64,000 nt of DNA, taken from Metabacillus niabensis (GTDB taxonomy: Bacteria > Bacillota > Bacilli > Bacillales > Bacillaceae). Numbering within the stretch: position 1 is the stretch's first letter; each line of letters begins with the position of its first letter. A program made the position numbers and the translations under genes. The notes below the pieces were generated by a model. That model was not told where the DNA came from. It ran no database searches and saw only the letters and a list, made by a program, of their open reading frames with translations. Below, piece after piece: positions 9,178 through 17,761 of the stretch. The stretch spans positions 124,001 to 188,000 of the forward strand of contig NZ_JAIVLH010000008.1 of assembly GCF_020524345.1 (NCBI RefSeq), written 5' to 3'.

Positions 9178-9763
9178 ATGGATGCAAAGTTTATACTTTT
9201 GAAGATTTATTTACATTGAAGGCACTTAAAGCTTATAGGGCTGAGGGGATATCGATGAAAAAATCGGTCCAATTGTTAGCAAGCCAAAATTCAAATTAGG
9301 GACTCATGTCATCAACCAAATCCAGTTGAAATAAGTCCTTTCGTAGAAGATTTAATTGATAGCGGCGCTGTATATGACGAAGAGTCGCTTATTTTTTATT
9401 AAAAAAGCGCATCATATGCATGTTTTAGACTTGTTTTTACAAAATACAATTCAGTCTTTTTTACAGGGAATAGGTTTTTTATGGGATTCAGAAGATTGGG
9501 ATGAAAGTCAGGAAACAGTTGCTAGTTTGGTAGTTAGAGATTTTTTAGCACAACTCAAGACTAATTTTGTCGTCGTATCAAATGGCGAGGTACAGATTAG
9601 CAGCACCGACTGCAAGAGGTGGGACCAACGCTTTATTTGTAGTAATCGGGACCTCAATATGTACGCCAAGAGTTTTGAAAAACGAGACGTCACACTCTTG
9701 ATTGTATTGTTATGCCTTGGAGTTGTAGGCAAAAGCATCGGGTCAAAATTGAACTTACCCTAA
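9178..9763 (+). pseudogene. Decayed MerR/B12-binding (LitR/CarH-type) carotenoid regulator
   Basis: Fragments in different frames together resemble a light-sensing LitR/CarH regulator. DNA near 9185-9300 reads FTLKALKAYRAEGIS, like the second half of a MerR DNA-binding domain (after one frameshift in a T-run). DNA near 9330-9570 reads FVEDLIDSGAVYDEESL, then a four-helix cap with IGFLWDSEDWDESQETVAS, matching the family W-x9-E-H motif but with Thr for His. The helix-turn-helix start is missing, stops interrupt the frames, and the cobalamin Rossmann part is unrecognisable. It is divergent from crtN, the usual place of litR next to crt genes. The last open stretch (9356-9763) should not be read as an intact protein. 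Confidence 0.6.
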
Positions 9764-9814
9764 TAAAAAAAGCCCAACTAAATAAAATTAGTTAGACTGT
9801 TTTCTTATAAGCTT

Positions 9815-9867
9815 AAAAAACTCATTTACTTGTGGTACGGTTCACCGTGGTGTATCTAAATGAGGTT
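9815..9867. repeat. Left attachment site (duplicated rlmH tail plus inverted arm)
   Basis: Read on the minus strand, GGTGAACCGTACCACAAG then TAA encodes GEPYHK-stop, the same tail as intact rlmH, followed by ATGAG and a T-run. Immediately inside is an inverted arm (TATCTAAATGAGGTTT, 9852-9867), giving an imperfect palindrome as in SCC att regions. The direct-repeat core matches the right end in 22 of 23 positions. Confidence 0.8.
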
Positions 9868-10037
9868 TATTTGAAAAAAATATGTGACAATTAATGTTTC
9901 CCTAAGCATTAAAACAAGTGAATAATAGTTCCGGTTGCTAACGAAATCCATGGCAGAAACCTTCACTTGTACTGCTATATTAAAAATAAAAAACCATTAG
10001 AGAGTTTCCCAAATGGTCAGAATATGTTTATTTATTA

Positions 10038-11126
10038 TTATCTAACAACCTTTAATTCATTTAAGGTAATATCTTTTACAATCTTGGACAATATGTTGTT
10101 ATTTATATCTTCCTCAATTATTATTTCCTTTAAAGAATATGTGTTTTCGAATAAGTAACTGTATGAGCCTTTTAATTCATTTAAGTAGATATCTGTATAA
10201 ATTATATTTTTCTTTACAAAGTCATTTATTACTCTTTTATGTTGTGCATATCTCTCTTCAATCTCAAATAATCTTTCAAAACCCTCAAGTTTTTCCCTTG
10301 CTGACTCATTAAAAGGTTTTAGTTTAATATCATAATTTGTACTTCTTCCTACAACTTGACTGTAAAAATCACTATAACCCGTATATGTTTCAGGTAGTGG
10401 TACATTAAATTCCCTTTCAAAATATCCTATCTCGTCTAAGCTATCAAGATATGGATGTATAATTTGATCTAAAGAGATATCTTCATCTCCTTTTAAACTA
10501 CTATTACATGTATAACAAGCAGGGATCAAATTATAGATTGAAACTCCTAATAATGGATGTATACTACGAGGTAAAAAATGATCTAAACTTGGTCTTATTT
10601 TCACTTGTCTTTCCACTGAATTTTCTGGTCTATAAACAGTATGCGTAAACTGAGCATTACAGTAAACACATACACTATTATTTAACGCCTCTATCAGTTG
10701 GTAAGGTCCCCATTTATCCCCTGGTTCTGAGGATGAAAAAGTCTCGTATTTAAAAATCCTATATAAGAATTTATTTAATTTTTCTTTTATCTCACCGATA
10801 GTTACAGTTTTTTTATTCTTTAATTCTAAAGAATGAACTAAATTATAGAATTCCTCTTCTAATATTATTAGTTTTTTTGGATTCCCTATAATTATTGAAT
10901 TGAAATTCTTTAACAAATATTTTACCATCTCTCTTCTAGCATTTTTACTAATATCTATTTTTATAATTTTAGTTCCCATCTTAATTTTCTGAGGATAGTC
11001 CAAGTCCTGATACTTTATTAATCTACCATAGGGCCTTGAATTCAAATATTTCTGATTCTTCTTCTTACCAATACAATATTTTAAGTGCTTTAATTTTACT
11101 TCTCTTTTCAATTCCAACTTTCTCAT
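10038..11126 (-). CDS. HNH endonuclease, Septu PtuB-like
   Basis: 362-residue protein with a treble-clef HNH nuclease: CVYCNAQF near residue 153, DHFLPRS near 185 (the metal/catalytic His) and ACYTCNSSLKG near 205. It overlaps the upstream ATPase gene by 4 bp, so the two are translationally coupled. An ATPase plus HNH nuclease in this order is the layout of the Septu anti-phage system (PtuA-PtuB). The N-terminal about 140 residues are basic and unrecognised. The pair could instead be another ATPase-HNH (e.g. OLD-like or retron-effector-type) system, but no reverse transcriptase is present. Confidence 0.7.
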   Translation of the reverse strand: MRKLELKREVKLKHLKYCIGKKKNQKYLNSRPYGRLIKYQDLDYPQKIKMGTKIIKIDISKNARREMVKYLLKNFNSIIIGNPKKLIILEEEFYNLVHSLELKNKKTVTIGEIKEKLNKFLYRIFKYETFSSSEPGDKWGPYQLIEALNNSVCVYCNAQFTHTVYRPENSVERQVKIRPSLDHFLPRSIHPLLGVSIYNLIPACYTCNSSLKGDEDISLDQIIHPYLDSLDEIGYFEREFNVPLPETYTGYSDFYSQVVGRSTNYDIKLKPFNESAREKLEGFERLFEIEERYAQHKRVINDFVKKNIIYTDIYLNELKGSYSYLFENTYSLKEIIIEEDINNNILSKIVKDITLNELKVVR

Positions 11127-13357
11127 AATTCACTTTCCAATAACTTAATCCTTTCTTTTAATATTTTTATTTCTTTTTCTTTATTTAATTTATTCTCATA
11201 TGGTGTAATATATCTTTTTAACAACTGTATAGATTTTTCCTTTACAATTGGTTCACCAATTAGATTGAATAATTTTATGTAGCTCTCTTGTTTTTCATAT
11301 GCCACATCCGGTTTAAGCATAATATCCTTTATTGCTTGATTAATTTTATATTTAGAATATTCTCCAGTTAAGCCACCTTTTAAGAAAAATGCATTAGCAT
11401 ATAAATCCTGAATATTTGCAGCAAATGTTTTTCCTATTCCCAATGCATCATTTAGATTTATTATTTTAGATTTATCTATTAATTCAATTGAATAATGAGG
11501 TAAATCTGAAATAATTAAAGGAGAATGTGATGTTAAAACAATTTGTATTTTTCTCTCACTAAAGATATGGTTCAGTGCTTTAATTAGTATGAAAATATAC
11601 TTTTTCTGCCATTGAGGATGAAAGTATAGTTCTCCTTCATCAATAAAAATTAGTAAATGCGAATGTTTATATACTTCTCTATTCACTTTGTAAAACCTAC
11701 TAAGAAACCCTAGAAATGAATATTCTCCACTGCTAAGGTTTCTCCAAGAAACTTCAAAAACTTTTTCTTCATGATATTTTTTAAAATACTCATAAAGAAT
11801 AGAACATTTTGAACTAACAGAAATTTTGTTATTAAGTAAATTTTTTTGATAATTTGCTTCACCAAGTAATTGCTCTATAATATAAAGATGATCCTTAATT
11901 TCATGTAATTTACTTTTAAAAACATCTATTAGGTCATTTAAATAATCAATTTCAAAAATTTTGAAAGATTCTTTTATTTCTTTATCATAATTATCTATTT
12001 CTCTATATTCATTTTCTATTAAGTCGATATACATTTCATCATAGTCAATAAAAGCGTCATCCTCTATCTGTAGAAATCCATCATAAATTTTAGTTTTACT
12101 ATTAAGTCTTAATAGGTTTATATACTCTGATTCTATTTCATCAATAAAATCAATGAATTTATTAATTGGACCTCTACTATTAATCCACTTTTTAAAATTA
12201 CTTTTTATTACATTAATATTTAAATCCAAGTTTAACATTGTAGTTTTAATCTTATCAAACTCTTCGTCTGTTAAATTAGACATATTTTCAAACTGGTCTA
12301 TAATTAGATAATTCATTTCAGTCACAATGTATTCCCAAGAATAATTGGTTAAATTATATTTTTCTTTTAAACTTAAAATATCCTTTTTTATAATAATTGA
12401 TAATGCTTCTTTATCCCCAGAAAATTCATTTATATGCTTCAACAATATAATTTTTATATTTTCTTTCAATGCATTTATTTCATCATCTGTCTCAGCTTCT
12501 TGATTGATATTTAAATTTATCCATACTTTTTCAAACTCATATTCATTCCAAATTATTCTTCCTAGATTATTATCTGCGTTAGTATTCAGAATATATATTA
12601 AATCTTCAATCCATTTAATTAATTTCAAATAATAGTTATATGATATTATATCTAATATTTCGTACTGCTTATCTTCAAGCAAACTAATTTTTATATCAAA
12701 TTCTCTAAACTTATTTATTATTGTATCTAAGTCTGTAATTACATTAGCTTCATTGATATTCAGGTGAATTTCACCTGGAACTTTTATGTAATTATCTAAC
12801 TCCAATACTTTTCTATATAGTATAGTAAATAAGATATTATGTTCATTTTGTTCTTTTCGATATGCATTTAGTGAAAAGGAGCTATTTGCTAATTGCTCTT
12901 CAACTATTGCATTAGTTGAAATGTTTTGTGTTATCTTATTTGACCTATAAATATTATTGCCATCAAAAACATTGGAATAGAAAATAATATTTAATTTATT
13001 TGAAATAAAACTTATTGATTTTCTCCATGCTTTAAATGTGCAATTTATCTTACTTTGAATATTCGAAGCAAAATAAAAGTTATCCTCTTCTCGAAATACA
13101 ACAAGGTAATTATATTCCTTGTTAATATGATTATTTAATATACCTAATATAGTTTTTAAAACTGTTGTTTTACCTGCTCCATTTTCTCCTATTAAGGCAT
13201 TAATATTTGTGATATTATCACCAAATAAATCTTTAATAAAACTATCATTAATTGACTTTTTTATTGTATTACTAGAAAATATGTATGAAAATTTATTACT
13301 TAAATTTAATGATTGTTTGAACTTCCCATTAGATATATAAATATACTCTACAATCAT
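11123..13357 (-). CDS. ABC/SMC-type ATPase, Septu PtuA-like
   Basis: 744-residue ATPase with Walker A GENGAGKTTV (about 58-67), an ABC signature LSSGEYSFLG (about 540-550), Walker B LLIFIDEGELYFHP (about 568-581) and an H-loop VLTSHSPLI. The middle (about 200-520) is long, charged and helical, typical of SMC/Rad50-like insertions. It is likely to sense phage activity and control the HNH partner encoded by the overlapping next gene. Very AT-rich, like the rest of this left unit. Probably the first gene of a two-gene operon. Confidence 0.72.
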   Translation of the reverse strand: MIVEYIYISNGKFKQSLNLSNKFSYIFSSNTIKKSINDSFIKDLFGDNITNINALIGENGAGKTTVLKTILGILNNHINKEYNYLVVFREEDNFYFASNIQSKINCTFKAWRKSISFISNKLNIIFYSNVFDGNNIYRSNKITQNISTNAIVEEQLANSSFSLNAYRKEQNEHNILFTILYRKVLELDNYIKVPGEIHLNINEANVITDLDTIINKFREFDIKISLLEDKQYEILDIISYNYYLKLIKWIEDLIYILNTNADNNLGRIIWNEYEFEKVWINLNINQEAETDDEINALKENIKIILLKHINEFSGDKEALSIIIKKDILSLKEKYNLTNYSWEYIVTEMNYLIIDQFENMSNLTDEEFDKIKTTMLNLDLNINVIKSNFKKWINSRGPINKFIDFIDEIESEYINLLRLNSKTKIYDGFLQIEDDAFIDYDEMYIDLIENEYREIDNYDKEIKESFKIFEIDYLNDLIDVFKSKLHEIKDHLYIIEQLLGEANYQKNLLNNKISVSSKCSILYEYFKKYHEEKVFEVSWRNLSSGEYSFLGFLSRFYKVNREVYKHSHLLIFIDEGELYFHPQWQKKYIFILIKALNHIFSERKIQIVLTSHSPLIISDLPHYSIELIDKSKIINLNDALGIGKTFAANIQDLYANAFFLKGGLTGEYSKYKINQAIKDIMLKPDVAYEKQESYIKLFNLIGEPIVKEKSIQLLKRYITPYENKLNKEKEIKILKERIKLLESEL

Positions 13358-13476
13358 TTATTCTTTTCTCCCTATAAGTTCTTATTTTTCTAGATGAATT
13401 ATATCATACCAAATATTGTATTTTAAAATATATCCTGTATCTTAGCAGCAATATAGGGTTTAATATCATATTTAAG

Positions 13477-13491
13477 AAAAAACCTCATTTA
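13477..13491. repeat. Internal att-like direct repeat
   Basis: AAAAAACCTCATTTA is identical to the sequence spanning the right junction (42266-42280) and in the same orientation, but lacks the rest of the rlmH-tail core. It lies between the Septu-like pair and the rest of the element. It could be a degenerate attachment site marking the end of a separate unit. Confidence 0.4.
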
Positions 13492-13655
13492 TCCGAATAC
13501 CAAGAAAGAACTTGTATTGACTTTCTGCAGAATCAACATTACCGTGTGCTAATTATGTTACCTAGGCTAATGACCTTATATCCTATTCCTATAGGACATA
13601 CCTTACATATTAAAAACAGTACCTATCTTATAGGAATATACTGCTTTTGTTCCAT

Positions 13656-13701
13656 AAAAACCTCATTTAGATTCACCGTAGGAATCTAAATGAGGTTTTG
13701 T
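13656..13701. repeat. Second internal att-like palindrome (also a possible terminator)
   Basis: Perfect 18-bp arms AAAACCTCATTTAGATTC / GAATCTAAATGAGGTTTT around ACCGTAG. The right arm with its TTCACCG lead closely copies the inner flank of the left att site (9841-9867). On the minus strand it also works as a rho-independent terminator 15 bp after the 396-residue gene's stop codon. Both readings are possible. Confidence 0.5.
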
Positions 13702-13715
13702 TATTTCAGATTTTT

Positions 13716-14906
13716 TTATTTCCCTTTCCCCCCTCTTGGATATGGATTGACATATGTTCCATTTTTCTTAAAATATCCACTAACATCATGTTCTCTCGGC
13801 GATGCTCTTTTCAATGAATCACTTTTTAAAGGTTCTGATTGTGCTAATTTGCTATTTGTATTTACTCTCGGAGTTTCAGTTAAATCTTTGGACTCTATTT
13901 GAACATTATTTGATTGGTTATGTTTATAATTAAATAATCTTTCAGTCCCTTTATTTATAGCTGTTTCCACAACTAAATGTACAACACCCTCTATAATTTC
14001 ACTCTTATTTTCACTAATATGTCTTATTGCATTATTAGATTTTTTCGTAAGCCAATTTTTAGACTTTACAAACCAAGATTTTTTTGAACCATGACCCTTA
14101 CCTTCTATTACATTATCATTGCATTGTTTATCTTTCACTTCGGACTCAACTTTAAACTTTTCAATTGCTCCTTGATTAAAATCCATCCAGCTTCTTTCGT
14201 TCCGCTTATAATCTTGTAAATTCTGTTTAGCACTATTTATCCGTTCAATTAGATTACCAGTTTCATTTTTTGCAACATAAGAAAGATAGTCATGGCTGAA
14301 TTTAATTTGTTCTTCTCTTGCATAACTAGATGTTATGATCCTTTTCTTAGGATATTTTCCTTCTAACTTAACTAGTCTTTCTCTTTGTTTTTGAGTTAGC
14401 CTTTCCTTATTTTTTAATATATTATGGTAGTCGAAAAATGGAATGCTTCCTTCATGTTTCCAAACTTTTTCTAATTGATCAAGAACATAGTTTGGGCTCC
14501 CCGTTTTAATATCTGCTCCAGCCACACACTTAAAACCTTTGCCGACTTTTATAATATGCAAGAGGTCTGCTTTTGAAGTAGTATCAGGGTTTACAAAGGT
14601 AAAGACTACGCTATCATTATTTCTCCCTGAATTATATTCAAAACATGTAATCCATTCCGCTAAATGTCCATTCCACTGGTTAAAATTCCCTTTACTATTT
14701 GTTGTAAGATAACAAAATGTATCTAAAGGGGAGTAAGATTTATTTACAAGTTCAGTTAATTTTCCTTCGCTTTTTTTATTAGGTTGAGAATATTGATTAA
14801 TTGCCTTTTTTACAATTTCCTTAAATTCCTCAGGTATAGTATAGGAAGATGTGAAAAGGTCTTTAATTTCATTAAAATTTAAAGAGGATATTAAAGTGGC
14901 TTCCAT
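13716..14906 (-). CDS. Uncharacterised protein with GYFKKNGTYVNPYPR C-terminal tail
   Basis: I do not recognise a named family. The start ATG at 14906 follows SD AGAGGTGA (396 residues); an upstream TTG at 14939 is unlikely. The N-terminal half (about 60-200) contains FNQWNGHLAEWITCFEYNSG and ADLLHI...ADIKTG, which could be a restriction-nuclease-like fold (acidic residues then D-I-K), an inference only. The middle is lysine-rich with a predicted amphipathic segment. The protein ends with VSGYFKKNGTYVNPYPRGG; tails of this G-x(4)-GTYV-x-P-x-x-R kind occur on many unrelated bacterial proteins. It stands alone between the Septu-like pair and the GmrSD-like gene. Confidence 0.65.
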   Translation of the reverse strand: MEATLISSLNFNEIKDLFTSSYTIPEEFKEIVKKAINQYSQPNKKSEGKLTELVNKSYSPLDTFCYLTTNSKGNFNQWNGHLAEWITCFEYNSGRNNDSVVFTFVNPDTTSKADLLHIIKVGKGFKCVAGADIKTGSPNYVLDQLEKVWKHEGSIPFFDYHNILKNKERLTQKQRERLVKLEGKYPKKRIITSSYAREEQIKFSHDYLSYVAKNETGNLIERINSAKQNLQDYKRNERSWMDFNQGAIEKFKVESEVKDKQCNDNVIEGKGHGSKKSWFVKSKNWLTKKSNNAIRHISENKSEIIEGVVHLVVETAINKGTERLFNYKHNQSNNVQIESKDLTETPRVNTNSKLAQSEPLKSDSLKRASPREHDVSGYFKKNGTYVNPYPRGGKGK

Positions 14907-15029
14907 ATTGTCACCTCTATTAATGTCTATATTATCCAACTATATATCTGATAATCACTTTAATAAAGAGAAAGTAGGGAATCTCTTATCTGTTTTGTAA
15001 ATCTTAATTTAACATCAAAGCAAACTAAA

Positions 15030-15071
15030 AAAGGAGAGAAAACCATTATCGGACGATTTCCCTTCTCCTAG
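15030..15071 (-). terminator. Terminator downstream of the GmrSD-like gene
   Basis: On the minus strand GGAGAAGGGAAA pairs imperfectly with the distal TTTTCTCTCC, which runs into TTTTTT. It lies about 100 bp beyond the stop of the DUF262/DUF1524 gene. Confidence 0.55.
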
Positions 15072-15174
15072 TTGTTAAGTCTCAACAATATGGTAATTCG
15101 AATGAATTTTAGTTATTTCAATGTTCCTTCTTAAAGTTCCTTATAATTTTTATAGATTAGTTCAACTTATTCTC

Positions 15175-16944
15175 TTAAATTAAACCTTTTCTCTTTAACT
15201 CTTCAATCATCTTTGATTCTTCAGCGGTTGGAATTGGAGATTGTTCTTCTTGAACTGGAAAGTTCGTTTGATTTAACCCCCAATCATTTAGTAGGATTAA
15301 CAACTCGTCAGAAATACGAATATCTCTTTCACGAATTTCATTTAGCCCCCAATTATTATGCTGGTTAGAAAGGTCAAGTAATAACTGCACTTTTGATTTC
15401 TCATAACTATCTTGTTTCTTTTTAAAGTATCCATTACTTGCAATAATGTTCAGTTTTTTCTCAAAAGGAACCTTATTACCTATATGTTCCACTAACTCTT
15501 TTACTTCTGCATCAGAATTGTTTGGAAAATAACTTGATTGCCATTTTTGAGGAAGTATATGCTCTATTTCCCATTTTTCAGGAAGCAGTTCATCTTGGCT
15601 TTGATAAGCAAGAATCTTCAATATCATACGAACAGTATTACGGTGAGCCGTCTTAACCTTCCCTTTTAATTCCTGTTCATCTACTGTAGCAAAATCAAAT
15701 ACTGGCATAGACGATTTAATAATTTCAGAGTTTAATTTCAAGATTCCGCGCTTTACAGCATTAATAGTTGGCGTAACTATATACCGTGCTGCCAAAACTG
15801 CTAGTAGTTTCTTGAGAAATTTCAAGAATAGTTCTTCAAAATCCTGTGAACCATGATATTTTAGATAGTAAATGACTACTGGATATTTCCAAAATTCATT
15901 TGGATACGATGATAACCCATCAAGTACTTTTTTAACTTCAATATTTTTCGACCAGTCTTCATCTTCGATTTCTACACGATTATTAACTACAAGCCATAAG
16001 TTAAGCACCGTATTTAGATTATTCATTACGTCGCTCTTATATAATTGCTCAAAATTATTCCTTGAATAGTATTTTCTTATCCCTGGTGTCGTTGTATTTC
16101 TATCGTTTTCTAACGCTCTCAAATAAAACATATAATAATAAAACAATTTTTGAATACTTTCATTCGCATTTGTAGCATCATCATCAAGTTGTTGCCACTG
16201 TTCGATAAAAACTACTTTCCCTTCAGCATCCAAGTGATTATAGATCTTTGCTTTAAAAATATCTGCATCGGATAAAGCTAGTCCTCTATCGTTCAGAGTT
16301 GAGAATATTGTTAACGCAGTATCTTGTGAATCTGCGGTAATTGGTAACAAAATCGCTTTATTTAAAACATTTCGGATGAACCAGAAAAACAACTCTGGCT
16401 CATTCGTAGCATATTTCTCTATTAGTGCTGTAAATAATTTGTAGTTTAACGAATAGTTATCTTTCGCACCTTCTTCAATAGTGCCACTGATTAGAATTTG
16501 GGCAAAAATTTCGTTTCCTTCATCCCTCATCACCCTAGATTCTATAAGCGTTTTTTCATAATCAACCTCAGCAGTTAATTCATCCTGTTCCCACAATGCT
16601 GATTCAATTTGTCCTTTAAAATTTTTCACTTCTTTTGTTTCTGTCATCGAATTAAGTTTTGAGTAAAGTGCACGTAGCAATAAAAACAAAGAAGTGATGC
16701 GCTGTTGACCATCTATAATTTCCTGTTCATCGTTCTCATTTTCATAAGATACAATCGTCCCCAGAAAGTAGGTGCTTTCATTATTGTTTTCGGTATATTC
16801 TACTAAATCATCAAAGAGCGTTTGAATTTGTTCATCAGACCACGCATATGGCCGTTGGTACTCAGGGATGATGAATCTATTAACTTTGCCTGTTTCTAAT
16901 AATTGTTTGACACTCTGTTTATTCACTTCAATTGTTGTAGCCAT
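15175..16944 (-). CDS. GmrSD-like type IV restriction protein (DUF262 + DUF1524)
   Basis: 589-residue single-chain protein. Residues about 8-240 form a DUF262 (ParB/Srx-like NTPase) domain with IPEYQRPYAW and the diagnostic IDGQQR. Residues about 440-560 form a DUF1524 HNH nuclease with WEIEHILPQ. GmrSD-type enzymes cut DNA carrying modified (e.g. glucosylated hydroxymethyl-) cytosines and act against phages; BrxU-like proteins share the layout. Length and fused architecture fit the family. It appears to be a single-gene unit. The modification recognised cannot be told from sequence. Confidence 0.82.
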   Translation of the reverse strand: MATTIEVNKQSVKQLLETGKVNRFIIPEYQRPYAWSDEQIQTLFDDLVEYTENNNESTYFLGTIVSYENENDEQEIIDGQQRITSLFLLLRALYSKLNSMTETKEVKNFKGQIESALWEQDELTAEVDYEKTLIESRVMRDEGNEIFAQILISGTIEEGAKDNYSLNYKLFTALIEKYATNEPELFFWFIRNVLNKAILLPITADSQDTALTIFSTLNDRGLALSDADIFKAKIYNHLDAEGKVVFIEQWQQLDDDATNANESIQKLFYYYMFYLRALENDRNTTTPGIRKYYSRNNFEQLYKSDVMNNLNTVLNLWLVVNNRVEIEDEDWSKNIEVKKVLDGLSSYPNEFWKYPVVIYYLKYHGSQDFEELFLKFLKKLLAVLAARYIVTPTINAVKRGILKLNSEIIKSSMPVFDFATVDEQELKGKVKTAHRNTVRMILKILAYQSQDELLPEKWEIEHILPQKWQSSYFPNNSDAEVKELVEHIGNKVPFEKKLNIIASNGYFKKKQDSYEKSKVQLLLDLSNQHNNWGLNEIRERDIRISDELLILLNDWGLNQTNFPVQEEQSPIPTAEESKMIEELKRKGLI

Positions 16945-17407
16945 TGTCTATTCTCCGTTCTGTATCTTTTAGATATTCTTTGAATAGTTTATTCTTTTCT
17001 CTCCTGTTTAAAAGAAAAATCATTATATATGTATAATCTTATTCCTAATTTTATTAAGTAATTCTAAGTTCCTTTGTTTCCAATTAGCATATAATTTTTA
17101 AGTTCAAACTCAATTACATCAATAACACTTATATCTTTAGGTTTATTTCTTGTATTGTACTTTTATCCTTCATCATTACAATATCTACATAATTCTTGTA
17201 GATATGACTACATTACTGACGTCAAACACTTAGCTAAAAATGATTTTGAGGGAACACTTTTTCAAACGAAGGGGTAGCAACTTTAGCATTTCTATCTTAT
17301 TTATATAAAAAGTTTCACGTGAAACCAAAATTAAAATTCAAAAAAGGGATTGAAGGTAATTTATTATATCTTCTGTAAGAATATAAGGATTTCTCTAAAC
17401 AAAACTC
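16945..17407. other. 463-bp AT-rich intergenic region carrying a parS-like site
   Basis: No gene with a credible start was found between the GmrSD-like gene and the 83-residue ORF. The upstream part would hold the GmrSD-like promoter (minus strand). The only strong signal is the GTTTCACGTGAAAC palindrome at 17312-17325, listed separately. Confidence 0.5.
17311..17326. promoter_or_regulatory. parS-like ParB (Spo0J) binding site
   Basis: AGTTTCACGTGAAACC contains the perfect 14-bp palindrome GTTTCACGTGAAAC and matches the Bacillus parS consensus TGTTNCACGTGAAACA at all but the two outermost bases. It is intergenic inside the accessory element, near the replication origin. ParB/Spo0J would nucleate here for chromosome segregation. 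Whether it came with the element or was kept by selection is unknown. Confidence 0.8.
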
Positions 17408-17659
17408 CTAGAAACATTTTTGACATTTTTCCATCTTTTCAAATTTATCAATGGCTAACATTGGTTCCTCAGTATAATAATATGAGCCATTTTTTCTATT
17501 ACTAGTGATAACCTTCTGATTAAAATACCTTTCTTTTACTTCATAACAGGAAGTATGATGAATACAGTTTTTAGGTAGATTTTTATCTGTAATCGCAATA
17601 TAACCATGCCCTTTGCTTTTTACTTCTCTAAAATGTTCTAAACTCAATAATTCCTGCAA
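17408..17659 (-). CDS. Small cysteine-containing protein of unknown function
   Basis: 83 residues from a TTG start with GGGGAAGGGG as SD. It contains KNCIHHTSCYEV and ends in MEKCQKCF, so it has a Cys/His cluster plus a terminal C-x-x-C that might bind zinc. I recognise no family. It sits upstream of the Mrr-type gene's far end with about 100 bp between them, and may be cotranscribed with Mrr. Confidence 0.45.
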   Translation of the reverse strand: MQELLSLEHFREVKSKGHGYIAITDKNLPKNCIHHTSCYEVKERYFNQKVITSNRKNGSYYYTEEPMLAIDKFEKMEKCQKCF

Positions 17660-17761
17660 AATACCCCTTCCCCCTTAAAAGTAATTATTTATATTCAAAT
17701 TTTTATTTAAATTTAGTTTATAACACCTTTAATTTACCTTTTTATGACCACAAGTGACTTT

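Noticed and set aside
9356-9763. An open frame that could be read as an intact 135-residue protein
   Set aside because: It is the middle of a regulator remnant with frameshifts before and after; the start has no SD.
10038-13357. Retron or OLD (Gabija) assignment for the ATPase-HNH pair
   Set aside because: No reverse transcriptase or msr/msd structure is nearby, no TOPRIM domain in the ATPase, and no UvrD-like partner.
13656-13701. Treating the palindrome simply as a terminator
   Set aside because: The terminator reading is valid, but similarity to the left att flank is too close to ignore; kept as an att-like candidate with lower confidence.
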